Below, one piece after another: positions 24,801 to 39,800 of a DNA stretch of 64,000 nucleotides. This DNA comes from Trichobilharzia regenti (taxonomy: Eukaryota > Platyhelminthes > Trematoda > Strigeidida > Schistosomatidae): NCBI GenBank assembly GCA_944472135.2, contig OX235264.1:97908319-97972318 (forward strand). Reading direction: 5' to 3'. The translations under genes were made by a program, and so were the position numbers. A model generated the notes under the pieces. That model had not been told where the DNA came from, made no database searches, and saw only the letters and a list, made by a program, of their open reading frames with translations. Position 1 is the stretch's first letter. The number at the start of each line of letters is the position of its first letter.

Positions 24801-27800
24801 AATGTTGGTTCAATTTCGATCTTTAAAACGTGTGAATCACGATATATCTCAGGTAGATTGCTTATCTTGAATCAACAAAAGAAAAGTAACACGAAACAAT
24901 ACAAAAATTTGAGATTTAACAATAAGCAGTAAACACTTATGACTTTTTGAAGTAAAAATATCTCGTACATCTTCACTTTGAGGTTAATTCTGAAGATGTT
25001 GTCTAGAGAAGATAATGAAAGCTGCTTTGAAATTCATCCGTGTAGCCAGGATAACAGAAAATGACACTAGTATTATCCATTAGAACTATAAATCTTCTCT
25101 TTTATTTCCAAATTTCTTGTAAGTTGAAAACTCTTTGAAGTTCAAAGAGCGATTCAGTAGTCTATTTTCATATTTCAGCTGTAAATCGGTTTTTCTAGCA
25201 AAGCGTACATGACAAGTACGCTCAACACAATGTTCACTTAGATTTTTTTTTCTCAAATGGCTCCAATAAACGATTTAATACGGTCAGCGGAGGAATGGCT
25301 TCGGTTTACCTGTCAAAATCCCCTTATGCAGCCACATGTTCATAACCTCTGCCAGGTAAATCCTATTCAGTGACCCCATGTGGACTAGGTGTTCACCACC
25401 ACAAAAGTGAAAGGGTAAATACGAATGTTTGGGGCCTACAACCAAACGCATAGACAATCGGGTCTATATAATAGCAGAATTGAAAAACCTTGATCCCGAA
25501 CTTATTGGTAACATGGGCTTCAGAATCCGAACCCGATTTAGTCACTGGCGACCATGGGAACTCAACTTCTAGCACTGTCTCACTGCCTTATGTATGCGAC
25601 TGAAAGTGAGGCTCACAGGAGGCGTGGTCCCTTAAGACAACCACCTGCTCCAGTCTGGGTATTCGGGTAGTATCCCAGCCCTAGCAAGAAACTATGAGAT
25701 TTTGTGTATATCACCTACTGGTACCTTTATTGCATCAAATCTGTGTTTTAATAAATAATAAGACAAATTTGTTGAAACATAACTCAATGTTCAAATGTCA
25801 AAATATGATAAAAGGATATTTCTAATAATGATACTACTTAGAAACCAGCGATCGGGGTTAAAAAGCATTTATTTAATTTATTTGTATTAATTATTTCTCC
25901 CCGGCTCATTTATGGCTGTAGGATGAATGTCTTGAAGTTCTAATAAGAAATTGTGACTAGCCGAGTCTACTGTATCAGGACGAGAACCAGACAAGCTTTA
26001 GACCAGGAAGAGGGTGTATTGATCATATCTTCACCCTTCGACAGATTCTAGAGCATAGGCATTCTTACCGGCGCCCAACAATCATTATATTTCTCGACCT
26101 AAAGGCGGCTTTCGATTCTGTCGACCGAGAGGTACTCTGGCGATGCTTGGCTGTAAAGGGAATTCCGAGAAAATACATTGCGCTGATCAAGGCACTCACC
26201 CTACTCGAACTCATGCAGCCATGTGAGGGATTACGGCGAGTTGTCCTCTGAATTGGTGACTACTAGTGGTGTCCGTCAGGGATGCCCATTTCTATTCAAT
26301 TTCATCATAGATATACTGATGGAATTAACCGTAACTGACTTCAGTGACTCAGAGATTAGCTTGTTACCAGGGAATAATCTCGTTGACTTAGAATATGCAG
26401 ACAATATAGTCCTTCTAAGTGAGGACGCTGACAAAATGCAGAGTCTTCTGAACACCTTGAGCTGCAATCTACGTATGTCTGGCATGCGATTCACTTCCGT
26501 CAAATGTGAGATGATGTTACAGGACTGGACTACACTGACTCCTAGTTTAGAAATAGGGAGTGAAGTGGTAGAGCACGTTGACCGCTTCATTTATTTGTGA
26601 AGTACCATCAGCCTCAACGGGCTCATCTCTGACGAAGTCTCATGCCAGTTTACACTGTCTCTCAACTGGGATACATAGGGCTAGTGTTGTATATGTCAGT
26701 TTACAGAGTCTCTGGCGTATACGTGATATCCGACTATCGAACAAAGGACGAGTGTAATGCTCATCAGTCCGCTCCGTCTTCCTTTATGGCTGTGAGTGAC
26801 ACATGGCCATTGAGAGTGAAAGACATAAAAAGATTAGTTGTCTTTGATCATAGGCGCCTGTGTTCTGTCTCCCGTGTTACGTGGTGGTATAATAAGGTGA
26901 TCAATATTGAGGTTAGGCGTCGAGTTCTAGGTAAGGAGGGGAAATCAATCGACGAGGCTGTGAAAGTACATCGAGTGAGATGGTTAGGACATGTGTTACG
27001 TATGCCTAGTCATCGCCTTCCTCGATAACGGGCAATGTTAGCTGACATAGGCTCATTCAGGTTAGAAAAGAGCTAGCGGTGGTCAAACCGAAACATGGCC
27101 TCATCAGTCAATGAAATCCACAACAGTTAGTTTAAGCCAGCCACGTAGGAAGGTGTAGACTAGCTGGCTGGATGGGGTCCTCGGGATGGTAAAAACCAAT
27201 GGTTGGAAACAATTGGTGATATGGCTCAAAATCGTTCTCACTGGCTATCGTAGATGCATCCAGTCCTTGTGACTTATGATTTCCAATGAAACTGTTTTGT
27301 TCTTCGTTATTACTATTCCTTTGTCTTACATCTCTGTTTACTGTCTCTATTATGTATTTCTCGTAATTTCTTCTCTTGCTTTGTGTGGTACGTGGAGTGT
27401 GTCGACTTGAACTGGTGCACATTTATGCAAAGTTCTATGTCAAAAACAGACAGACTATGTCAGGATGAAGTGGAAGTTCATCGATGTCATCTACTGGCGG
27501 TAACGCTAAGTCATGAATTGATAAAACTTAGAGTTCACTGGTCATCTAATTCCAATCGAATGTCTTAACGGTAAACAACATGGACTTCTAACCTGCATTT
27601 TCTGGGGTTACCACTTCTGAAGGGTATCAGATTCGGACGGACGAGAAAGCGGTCCAATGCTTTATAATTTCTAGTGATTCTGTAAGTGATATTTGTTGGT
27701 ATCAGCACTGAAATTAATGGGAATCCCTTCAAAACCTAAAATCTAAATTTAACTATTTTTTAAAATATTTGTATGGGTTCTTTTACTAACACCATAGATG

Positions 27801-30800
27801 TAAATAGTCAACCGGCCAAAAAACATAATCCACATTTCACTCTTACTATTACCTATAAGCCAAGGGTGTTTGTAAAATCTAAGAAAACTTTGTTTGTCTT
27901 GAGGGCGTGAATCCATGTTACCCAATGCAAAAATTAGAGATATTAACCATTAAACTATTCAGGTTACAAATAGTATGAGTTCTGTACAAGATCAGAGGAT
28001 ACGTTATTCATATGAGGTGGTAACGGTGTACCAACAGAAGACAAGACCAGGCAACAGAAGAAATCAAAACACAATGTTTTCTTCTGAATGTTTCGCTATG
28101 TAAGCCAATTTTTGTAAAACAATTTTGACTACATAATTTGATGATTAATAAAATCCGAAATGTTCAGAAAAAAATCTTGTTTTGATTTTTTTCTTAAACA
28201 CGCTGGGATTAATTTAAATAATTTACAACTAATCAAGAAATGACTGTTCGACAAATCTTCCTAAGAAAGTGAAAATGCATTGGGCACACGCTACTGAAGA
28301 CGCTGTCGAATGACACCGCGCGCCAAGTCATTTATAGAGTGGAACCATAATGGGTCGTCAGTGCAGGGGTGGCATAAAAGAGATCATGTGATGAGGTGAT
28401 GCGATATCATGGGCAACCATAGGCCCGACTAAAGATAACCGTAGAAGATGGGACAAAATGGAGATGTGCTATTGAAGCCCTATGTTCAGATCGAAACCCA
28501 ACGGAACAATAATAAACGCTTAGAAATGGTTACTATTAGAAATTAAAAATGACAAGTACATTGTTCAAATGGATATTTATATGAATAAAAATGCCCATTA
28601 AAATTTTCAAAAGAATGGATACTGAACAAAGAGAACTCTTTTCGATAACCCGTTCATCATCAGGCTCTACAGTTATATACCCATTATAGTGAATGACTGA
28701 ATGAATTAGTATTATGAACAACATTAATGCTGCTGTTTAAATAACATCGAATCAATAATAATGTTGATAGGTTACAGCTCAATAGCATCAACATAAAATA
28801 AGATGAATGTCAGAAAAAACATTAGGAAAGATAATCATGCAAATTAATGAATTTATAGTCTCTACTGAAGGCTGACCAGGGCAGTAGTAGTGGTCAGCTG
28901 GACTTGGTTTTTTTGAACACAGAGCACTGGGTGTTTGAGGCGGGGAATTGTGATAGCCTCTGCTGTTCGGAGCATGCGGCGCTTCGATGATTTTGGCAAT
29001 TTATTAGGTACCCGGTAGATGATATAGAAGGATTCTTCCATGTTGGCTTTGTGGCCGGTTTATCATTATTATTCTCTACACGACCGATGGTGCTACCTCA
29101 ACCGAAAAATGAAGTACTTAGACTAGCCACTTCTAATTGCATCTACCAATTCAACTGCGCTTGTGGAGCGAGTTATATTGGCCGTTGCTCTGGGAACGTG
29201 ATTTTCCGTGCTCGCTCGAGAACATCGCCCAATATGGCTGAGTAAAGGTGTAGTGAAAACCAACAACAGTTCGATATTGGACCATGTGGTGCTAACCGGT
29301 CACAAAGCCAGCCAGCGTTGAAGAATCCTTCTCTATAATCTACTGGGTTCCTAATAAATGGTCAAAATCATCGAAGCGCCGCATGCTCCGAATAGCAGAG
29401 GCTATTACAATTCTCCGCCTCAAACAACCAGTGCTCTATGTGTTCAAAAGAAGCTAGTCCAGCTGACCACTACTACTGCCCTGGCCAGCCTTCAGTAGAG
29501 ACTATAAATTCATTAATTTGCATGATTATCTTTCCTAATGTTTTTTCTGACATTCAGCTTATTTTATGTTGATGCTATTCAGCTGTAATCTATCAACATT
29601 ATTATTGATTCGATGTTATTTAAACAGCAACATTAATGTTGTTCATAACACTAATTGATTCATTCATTCATTCACTATAATGGATATTTATATGTTTATA
29701 TATACAAATATATATACATATATATGAAAAGGCGTTCAGCGAATAGTTACTTTTTTCAGTGGTATCTTTCTCTACCTGTACAATCGCATATATGCATAGT
29801 AAATTTTCCCAATAACAAAATGAATATTCCCAATGGTTTGTCATTAGAATTGTAACTTTTAAATAACAAATTAAGTAATGTAGAATGCCTTAATCAGGTA
29901 GCAAGTTGAGTAACCTAGTTTAATGGGTCTGAGTATGGCTCAAATAAAATTAAAATTGAACAAAAGTCAAGTTGACAACAGTGGTAATAACTCCTTCTAC
30001 ATTGCGTAGTTTGTTATCTAAAATTTACAATTCTAATGACAAATCTTTGAGAATATTCATTTTGTTGTTGAGAAAATTTACCATGTAGATGACACCTTTA
30101 TTATTTGTAATACTGATTGTAACTTCAATAATATATTAAATGTATTTAACGGCTGCCATCCTCCGATAAAATTCACACTCGAAATGGAGAACGAGTCTAG
30201 CATTCATTTCCTCGATGTGAACATATCCAGGAGGACCGATGGAACTTTGAAGAGATCAATCTATCGTAAGCTGTCATGGAATGGTCAACTGACAAATTTC
30301 TACAGCTGGGTACCCATTGGTCGAAAACGAAACCTGGTCCGGTCGCTTACCACTCGTATTCGACGCATATGTAGCACTGATACTGTGGAAGATGAGTCAT
30401 ACATTTTGAGGAAAATCCTAATAGAAAATGGATTTCCACCACGTTTTATAGATAAGAATATACATTCAAATCCTATAAAACGTGACTTATCAACCGTACC
30501 CAAGAAAATGCTTTACATGAGCTTGAAATTCAAAGGGGACTTAGCTTCCGATATCATGAAACGAAGGATAACACAGTCCTTGAAAAGAAAATTCCCTGCT
30601 GCATCTCTGAGAATAGCCTTTACTAGTACACCATTACTGTTCAATAAGCTGAAGGACGAGATCCTGCTGTTGACCAACTCTATGTGTGTTTATCAATTCA
30701 CCTGCTCGTGTGGAGCTAGGTATATCAGTCGTTCGACTCGAGTTTTGTCCAAGAGGGTGCAAGAACACTATCCTGCATGGTTACGAAAAGGTGTAAGTGG

Positions 30801-33800
30801 AGCAATAAGAAGCGCGATCATTGAACATCTGGTCGATAATGATCAACCTATCTCTCTATAGTCTCCGCCTTTAAAGTCATCAACAAAGCAAAGAGTAATT
30901 TATCCAAATTCCTACGTACCCAACTCATCTGTATGTCTGAAGCTTTGGGTATCGAAACAGAAAAGCCAGATCTCTGTGTACAGAAAAAGTTCGTTCAACC
31001 CCTCCAACTTTCATGGTCATAGTCCCTCTATGCTAAAGTATGGTAATACCCAATCATATTTTGGCTCTACCAATTTTTCATTTTGTCTATTCCGTTTGTG
31101 TACTCTTCCTTGTTACGTCAATTGTTATTATTACTATTCTCACTTTGAACTGTCCCCGGTATTATTTCATTTGTTCCACTTGTCATTCTAAATCAATTCG
31201 TTTATACGTTAAATTCTATGCTATCAATTTTCACACAATATTACGTAACGTTTTTGTTTTATTCGATTTGTCTACTAATCCTATAATTGCATATCCTTTT
31301 TCAAGTTCTATCCCTCCTATGAATTATTCTATATATGACATTAATTTGCTTTGCCACTTGACATTTAACTACGATTATAATCACAAACATTTTAGTTTGT
31401 AATTGAACTTCATATGATTATTATTATTTTATGCATTCACACCTAAGATTCAATTCCCTCATCGGATATAACTTCTTAAAAACCACACATATATACGATT
31501 GTACAGCTTGATGTTAAATTCGGTGAAAAGAGTCTCTTCGCTGGATCACTTGTTTTGATTTTCTATATGTTACCATGGGAATTTTCCATGAGTTAAAAAG
31601 TTTACTATGCATATACGTGATTGTACAGCTTGAAAATGATATCGCCGGAAAGAGTAACTCTTCTCTGGACGCCTTTTCTTTTTATATGACGCAATGGAAA
31701 TTTCTATATATATATATGTAAATACTTATAAAGCATAATTTAAAGTTAGGAGTTGGAAAGGAAGAAATGAGACGAAGGAGAAAACTGAATGAATATGAGG
31801 ATTACATACCAAGTTACTGTACGAGTAATCAAAAAAAAAAAAGAAAGTGTGGTCACAATAGTAAAAGGGATTGGATAAATCGCTTCTGTATACACAGTTC
31901 AGGGTTTTCCTTGTGGACAGCAACAGCTGTTGGTATGGACAAAGTACATAGCTGGAAACCCTTCAAACAACCTAGCCTTCCCCTTGCATATCACCATGAA
32001 AAATTTGTCTATTAATACGGAATGATCTGTAAGAACAAGGTGTGTTCAAGAATTGAACTATTAGTCCATCTAATTTCTTTTTTTTCGGTCAAAAGCGACT
32101 GAAAACAAACCGCCGGCTACATATAAATGAACAAGTACAATCAAATGAATCAGTTCTATTATTATGACAGTGCCTTTATGACAATGTCTGACAGCCAACC
32201 CAGGTAAAACACTTTCAATCAGAAAAGCAACTGAACTCTTTGATTTAAACTGACTTGTCACTTACTACTAACATTTTATATAGTAGTAACTGTCTATTTG
32301 TTCACATTTTTATTCAGCTAACCAACTTTACGGTGACTAGTTGGCGGAACATGCGTACTCAGGTATCTAATTCAAAATAATCTAACTAACATTTGTTTTA
32401 TGCTGACACAATCCTACTTAGGATCAGTGTGAGAATAAATAATTCTCAATTTTACATACTCCAACCAGGACAAAATTAAAAATATGAAATATCTAAATTA
32501 TATACACTGATCGGTTACTTGGATGTAACCAATGTCATATCTACAGCCCTTGGTGTTATTGTTGAATGAATTCTGTCTGTTAACTTGTAAATCTGACCAC
32601 TAGGCTAGGTGAATCGACTTCCTGAACCTAGATTTCATGCTTGTTGTCATTCACCAGCAAAGAATACGCGTGCTGTGCTGCTGTCTTATATCATAACATT
32701 GCTTCCAGTCCAGACAAGGGGGCTAAATTTATTCGTTAAGCCTTCCTAGACTATACTTCTGCTTTTGACTCGGTCCCTAGGGACGTCTTATTAAGTAAAC
32801 TTGCTGCCAGTCAAACAGAATGTTGGGCTGTTAACTGGTTACATTCCTATTTCTCAGATAGAAAGCAGTACACCGTGAATAAAGGGAAGTCTTCTACTTC
32901 ATTGCCTACTGAACCCGGTGTCCCTCAAGGCGCTGTCCTTTTTCCTTCCTTTTTTTATTTCTCCTTACATGACTTGCCTCACTCTTATGAAATAAACTTT
33001 GTGAAGTACGCTGATGATTTAACAGTTTCAATGGCTGTTAACTCCCAGCTAGATTGTACCAAAATAAATAGCTTTCTATCAGGAGTGAGTAAATGGTGTG
33101 GGTCTAACGGTCGTAAACTGAATCCTTCTAAATGTCAAACTGTTAATTTCAGCTTAAGATGTAAAAGACAGTTAAAAGAAGTTGTCGATTCTCATGACAG
33201 TTGTAAGATTGACAACAATGATACAGGAATCAAATCAGAAATTAAGTATCTTGGACTTATTCTCTCTTCTGATCTCTCCTGCTCTTCCCATGTCTTAGTG
33301 ATATCCAGTAAAATATTCCGCCTGACATTTTACATTAAGAAGTTAAGGTACTCGGGTATAACTCAACCCCTCCTCTTACAGTTCATAAACTCTTGCATCC
33401 TACCTATTCTTCTTTATTGTTCACCCTTATTCTTTTCTGGTTTGCTTAAAAAGCACTATGTCACAATTCGTAGAATACTGAAGACTGTCAGTAGGGTGAG
33501 TGGTGTCCCAGTGGACCACATAGTTAACGTCGTTGTCAATAGTCCTACTTGACTTCGTGCAATAAATTTGTTAGAGGGATTTTGTCTGACTTGGAGCATC
33601 CACTTTACCCTCAACTTTCACCTTGCATCTCCGCCTCAGGTAGAACTAGAAGTAACTTCAGAAAACTGTATGCTCGCACGTCTAAGTATAAGAATTCTAT
33701 GATACCATACTTGTCACGTATTTTATGTGATGAAAATAGTGTCAAGCAAGAATTAACTAACCTTTTTTCATCTAGTAAATAAACAATTTCCTCCATCCAT

Positions 33801-36800
33801 CCATCCTTATAAACCTTTAGGTTTTACTTTTATTATTTCTATAATATTTATGGTCCTGTTGCTTCTTTGTTTTACTTTCATGATTCCAAACACCAACTTA
33901 TCTCTATGACTGCTGTAATCTCTGTTTTTCCCCTCATCATATTCAATATTTTTAAACATTCTAGGACTTCTATACCGCAATGACAATACTGTGTGAAACA
34001 AGCCCACGTCAATTTTCACTGGTACTATTATTATTATTACCTTAGCTGTTATCATTATTATTATTATTATTTGATTTTATATGCTGCATGTTTCTGACAT
34101 TACCCCAATTGTAAATGTGGAAAATTTTCTGTGTGATTAATTTTTATAATTTGAGGAAATTAGATGAGATATTGTGATTAATGCTGAAAATTCCATCCTG
34201 TATCACAAGTACTGTTTTTGGAATAAAGTAAATCATTATTATTATCATTATTATATTAACTATACCTGAAGACTTACGAAACTAATTCATGTATAAAAAT
34301 ATAATATACTCCTAGAGAAAATAATTTTACGTATGCTTACAGAATATTTGTCACTGTATAATTGAGCATTGATCTTTCTATCGTTTGGTGTCCTTTCTAC
34401 AGTTACGCACACCTGCTCTTGTTTCGCGTACTTCGAAGTTCGATTTTACTTTCAATATATTTTCCAAAGTTTCCATCTGTGCTTTATTTACAACATTGTT
34501 CGCAATCTGTCCTATGCAGAGTCTAGCCCGTCGTAGAATGTGAGGACATGGATGTAACATAGCATATCAGCTGCAGTCAGATATCGACAGCCATACTTGT
34601 AACCTTAAAGGAATTGAGATTCGAACCTTAATCACCCAATGCAGCAGTCAGAGACATTACCATTCTGCTATTCAAGCTAATGAACCACCCACCTCTTGTA
34701 GGACTGTGATGGTTACATTTATCCGTTACTAGAGTGTAACCAATGTCGTTCGGCATCACGACCAAGAAGTAGAATGATGATATGGGCTACACATTAGTGA
34801 CAAGTCAGCGTACCCATTACAGTCTTACAGGAAATCGATTGTAAATCTGAATAGCTCAGTGGTATCGATACTGACTAACAGATCAATGCTCAATTATACA
34901 GTGACAAATATTCTGTAAGCATATGTAAAATTATTTTCTCTAAAAGTATATTATGTTTTTATACATGAATTAATTTCGTAAGTCTTCAGGTATAGTTAAT
35001 ATAATAATTATAATAATAATGATTTACTGCGTCGGTGGCACAATGGTTAGGACTCTCACCGACCATGCACATGGTCCGAGGTTCGATCCCCTGCCGACGC
35101 ACACCTGATATCTATGGTTGGCCTGCATAATTTGGGCTACCGATATCCATGCTGAAAATTTCATACTTGTACCAAAAATACGGTGTAGAATCAAGCTGTA
35201 AACAAAATAGAAAAAATTAAAAAAATCAACTGACATGATTCGAATTCACGAGAGATATGAGTACGCCTGAGGTCGCAGGCAAGCCTTGATATAGTCTCAT
35301 TAGTCGCTGACTGTATATACAGGAAGTTTCCCGGAGTTCAATTTAGAAGTCATAACCAGCGGGGTCCACTAACTCAGATTAGAGAACACTTATTTGCCAA
35401 TGACATTGGTAGCCAGTTGCGCAATATATGTAGCGAACTGACAGAAATTGGAATTCATAGGCCAGTGGTTTACGTCCCAGTGGCTAAATAGTCTACAAGC
35501 TCGCCTTGGAACCAGAGGGTCATGGGTTGGAACTACGGCGAGTAAGTGCTAATGAAGAGTCCCTAACCAGGACGAAACAGTTGTCCATTACTCCCTGGCT
35601 TTCAATGGTTCCCTAACTCAAGTCAATTCGTAATCGAGTGTATTAATTAATTAAAATCTAATACTAACCTTCATGCATGGTATAGGTTCAACAGTGACTT
35701 CTAACAAAGAAGTTAATCGAGCCATAAGACCAGTACTGTTTGGTGGTGATAGTGCCGCTAGCATTGGTAATTGACTCAAAAATACATGTAGTAGTTTTTG
35801 TGGTGTTGAAATAGCCATCAACTGTCCATCATCTGACCATTGAAGTTGACATTGAAATAAATTATTGCTGATATGCTTGGATTTATTTGTTAATTCATCA
35901 TTATTTTCTTCTTCTAATTCAATGATGGCAGTTAATTCACGAACATTTTGTAGGTCATGAATTTTTACGCTTTATTGTAAAAGGAAATACAATGAATTAA
36001 TGAATATAATTTATTATAATTCAATTCTAATCAAGAATGGACTTCAGTAAGTGCTCGCTAGTTCTTCAATAGAGGACGAATTTCCTTAAGGTTTCAGTGG
36101 GAAGTCATTGTTAGCAGGGTCTACAGTCTCACACAGTTTCTTGCGTGTCACCCTCGGATCCACGCCCAACTAGCCGTTTCCCATTCCCGTTCCACCTGAG
36201 GGCTGGTGGTCTATCACGTGGCGTCACTCAACAGTCTCCTCAGCATATTCAGTGGGCAGTAAATTCTTGGTTGATTCATTGGCGTACAGAGTTCATTGTT
36301 GCTAATTCTTTCTGGCATGCCATCAGACCTTCAGTATGCAGCGAAGGCAGCTGTTAATGAAAGTCTATAAACTGCGGGAAATGCATTCGGTGGCGTGCCA
36401 AGATTCTGAAACATACAGAAGAACTGACCTGACATTAGATTAATGTTGAAAATCCAAATCTTCGTCTTAATGTGGAGTGCAGCACATTTGCACACTGATT
36501 TCAGGTTAATGAAGGTTTTTCTCGTCTTTCGGATCCTGCCTGTGACATCTTTATTTGTGCTGCCTAGCCAGGTCGGTGAAGGAAATGTCTTTCCTGAAAT
36601 TTCTCCCGCTGATAGTAGAAATGGCGCTTGGTTTTTTTAGGTGACTTTATCACCTCTGTACTCTCTATGTTCACGTGATGTCGTGCGCCAGCATATCCTC
36701 TGATATCTCTGGATTTGTTAACAGTGCTTTAGGAATAATTGCGTTTGGTTCTGCTGAATTCCCTGACTTCAGTAGCTTGGCTGCATTCAAGATTTCTGCT

Positions 36801-39800
36801 TTTCTTGGAGGATTGGAGTCGACTGGCAGCTCTGTGGCTGTTGATGGTATTTCTGGACAAGTTGCAGGTAATGGTCAGTTCAGGGGTCGTTTAAAGTGAC
36901 CAGCCCATTGTTTTCTTTGCTTCTCTTCTGTGTAGTAATTAGGTTCCCTTCACTATCTTTCATTGGTTTCATCGGTGTTGGTCTCCTCTCTGATACTGGC
37001 CTCATCATCTGGGATGGTATTCTGATGCCTATCTTACCTGCGGCCCTTTCTGCTTCAGTCACCGGTGTGTCGCCTGTACATTGAAGTTTACTTAGCGACT
37101 GGAATGATTTTCCAGCCTTCCTGACTTTTCTTGGTTTAGGACAGGCTGGTAAACTAGTGAATTAATAGACTAGACGGGGTTTGAAGGAAGCCCAGGCATG
37201 TATATATAATTAAATATCTTGCTACGAAAGAATACTAGTACATAAGAGTCATAATTTATTTCTTCGGAAAAGGAAAAGCCTTTACTTACCAACGATCACC
37301 TACAGTTGCACATCGATTTAAAACTGTCGACACTGAAATATCGTGTAAACCATCTTTATGATCACGAATTTGATAGATTTCCTTCAGAGAAAAAAAGAAG
37401 TCAATGCAAAAAAATACTTTGAAGAAAATCTGACGCTTACCTTTCCTATTTCAGTCGACTGCGTTGATACCACGACAAAATAACCATTTGAAAAACCAAC
37501 CATTAAATAACCATCTCCAAACCACTGGTAGGCGATTAAATCACCATAGGCTTGACGAAAGGCTAACTCAAGTGGATTATCCATATCATCAAGATTTAAT
37601 AAGAAAAGTTGTTTCTTCCCAACAATACAACTGACCTGAATAAAGAAAAGAACAAATAATAATAAACAGGTCAGTAATGACTAGATGAAAAAATATATGT
37701 ACTAATTTAGACGCAAATGTCACGGTGTAGTTTTGCGCAAAAGTGCATCGGTTCAATTCATCAAACTCCACATACACCGCATACACAAAAGGAGAGAAGT
37801 AATAAGAATGAATAGTTGCAAGGAGAATAATGAGAATTCAGTGAGTCTGGAGGACTCCAAATCGTGAATGCATCTGCGCCACTGAGAAAGGTTTTGAGTC
37901 ATGTCACCAAAAATCTCCAACCACAGGTTCTTAGTACCTCAGGGAACCCAACTACGTGGCTTAAACCGACAATAGAGCACTTCGTGGAGTGATGTCAGGT
38001 TTTGATTTGACCACTCATTACTTTTATCCAACGTAATCTCATGTCAGCTAACATTATTCGATGGCATTTGTAGTACGTCTCCTAGCCATTTGAACTGATG
38101 CAGCTTTACAGCCTCATTGATTAACACTCTCATTATATAATACCTACGCCAAACACCACTATTACAAGAGACAGAATGCAAACACATATGCTCAAAGAAG
38201 GCTGATCTTTTCACTCCTGATGGCAATGTATCATAGCCTTAGAGAACTGCTGTACATTAAACAAGTCCTTTGATCAATATTCGGATTCACATCTATGCTA
38301 AAGATGATGCGGTTTGAAAAATGTCATATAAATATTTTACGTCCAGGCTGCAATTTCGCTGGCAGTTAGTCCGAGTCTGACAAAACTTTCCAATTATTTT
38401 ATTCCCTAAAGTAGCGTTATACTCTCGGCAAATTGAATGAAAAAAGGAATGCTAAAGATAAAATGCCTGATAAAATATGACTGATAACAAATAAAACGAA
38501 CAGATTAGATGGATCAATTACAAAGTGGCTCCACAGTTAATTAAAACAAATCGTTTATGTACCAGGATATAGGTCACACTTATTTGAGGGATGATGATAA
38601 TATTCATTTGCGGAGACTGAAGTAGTTGGAGTGGAGTGGTATTCGAAACCATGACCCATTTTTACTGAAAACTGAGTGTTTAAGACAATGAGTCGAATCT
38701 CCACTTCAGCTCCATAAGGATTCAGCCACGGAAGGAGACTAGAAGAGAAGTTTGAACTCTATATGAAATTCCCTTGAGGATCAAGTAACATTCCACTGGT
38801 CAGTGTCAATGAATATGAAAAGAAAGTTCAAAGCTCCTTGTCAGTTGACCTATAACACAAAAGTTTTCGTCCCACTACTTAGCCAACTCAACTGTTTCAC
38901 CATTATAATCCTTCATTTTAGTCCTAAAAGTTGGAAACACACGTCTCGAAATTATCATTGTTTTCATATATGTTCTTCGTTGTTGTCAAGTGCCTGGACC
39001 AATAAGCCACGGCTCCACATAATTTCTGATTATCCTATTTAACCGAATTCTCCCTTAAAAGTCTTAAGTACAAAACTGTTCGACCATTAGCTGGGTGGTT
39101 TTAGAGTCGCCTTGACCACTTAGTAACAACTGGCCAAATTAAGGAGATGTGTCATGGTTAATATTTGGGCTCAGACAGAACATGCGCCCACATAACAGTT
39201 TTAAAGTTATTTACAGCTGCAGTCAAATAGTAAACGAGACAAAACGTTTTTAGTAATTACGTAGATGGCCATTTTTGAAGAACTCTGCATTATCTATCAG
39301 AGTTTAAATTGCAATATTAGTTTTAAAGTAATAAAATAAGGATGTTTAAATATGCGTCAGATCCTTGAGTTACACTTATCACCGTGTAGTAATTGAATAG
39401 ACCGGTGAGAATTGTGAGTTTAAGCCAGCCAAAGATCCATCAAAATTAGTAATGAAATAAACTTGTGCTTTCATGTAGCTGGTCATCATTCGAGGTGATT
39501 TTGACTGATTTACCTCTCTCAGATAAGTCGAATCAGACACAATACTAATGCGAGCAACTTCAAACAGGGTAAACAACCGTCAGGTGTTCCAATCACCTCA
39601 GTATGACTAAGAAGCAATCCTGGTTGACATAAGCGGTTTCCAACTACTCACATCAATCATCTGTATATACTACAAACTCAAAAACAACCAAACAAGTTAT
39701 CATGACAATTTATATGGTCACTTGTAAAATAAATTTAAATTGACAAAACTGACCAGAGTATCAATTACAGCCTTAAAATTATGCTGTGAAGCGAAGACAT

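Noticed and set aside
31040..31402. 120-codon hydrophobic frame, near-identical to one at 1690-1938
   Set aside because: Both are the AT-rich noncoding tails of PLE-1 copies in opposite orientation, not a conserved small membrane protein.
1690..31402. CRISPR-like or prokaryotic repeat arrays
   Set aside because: Repeats are dispersed retroelement ends with no regular spacers; the sequence is clearly eukaryotic, with introns.
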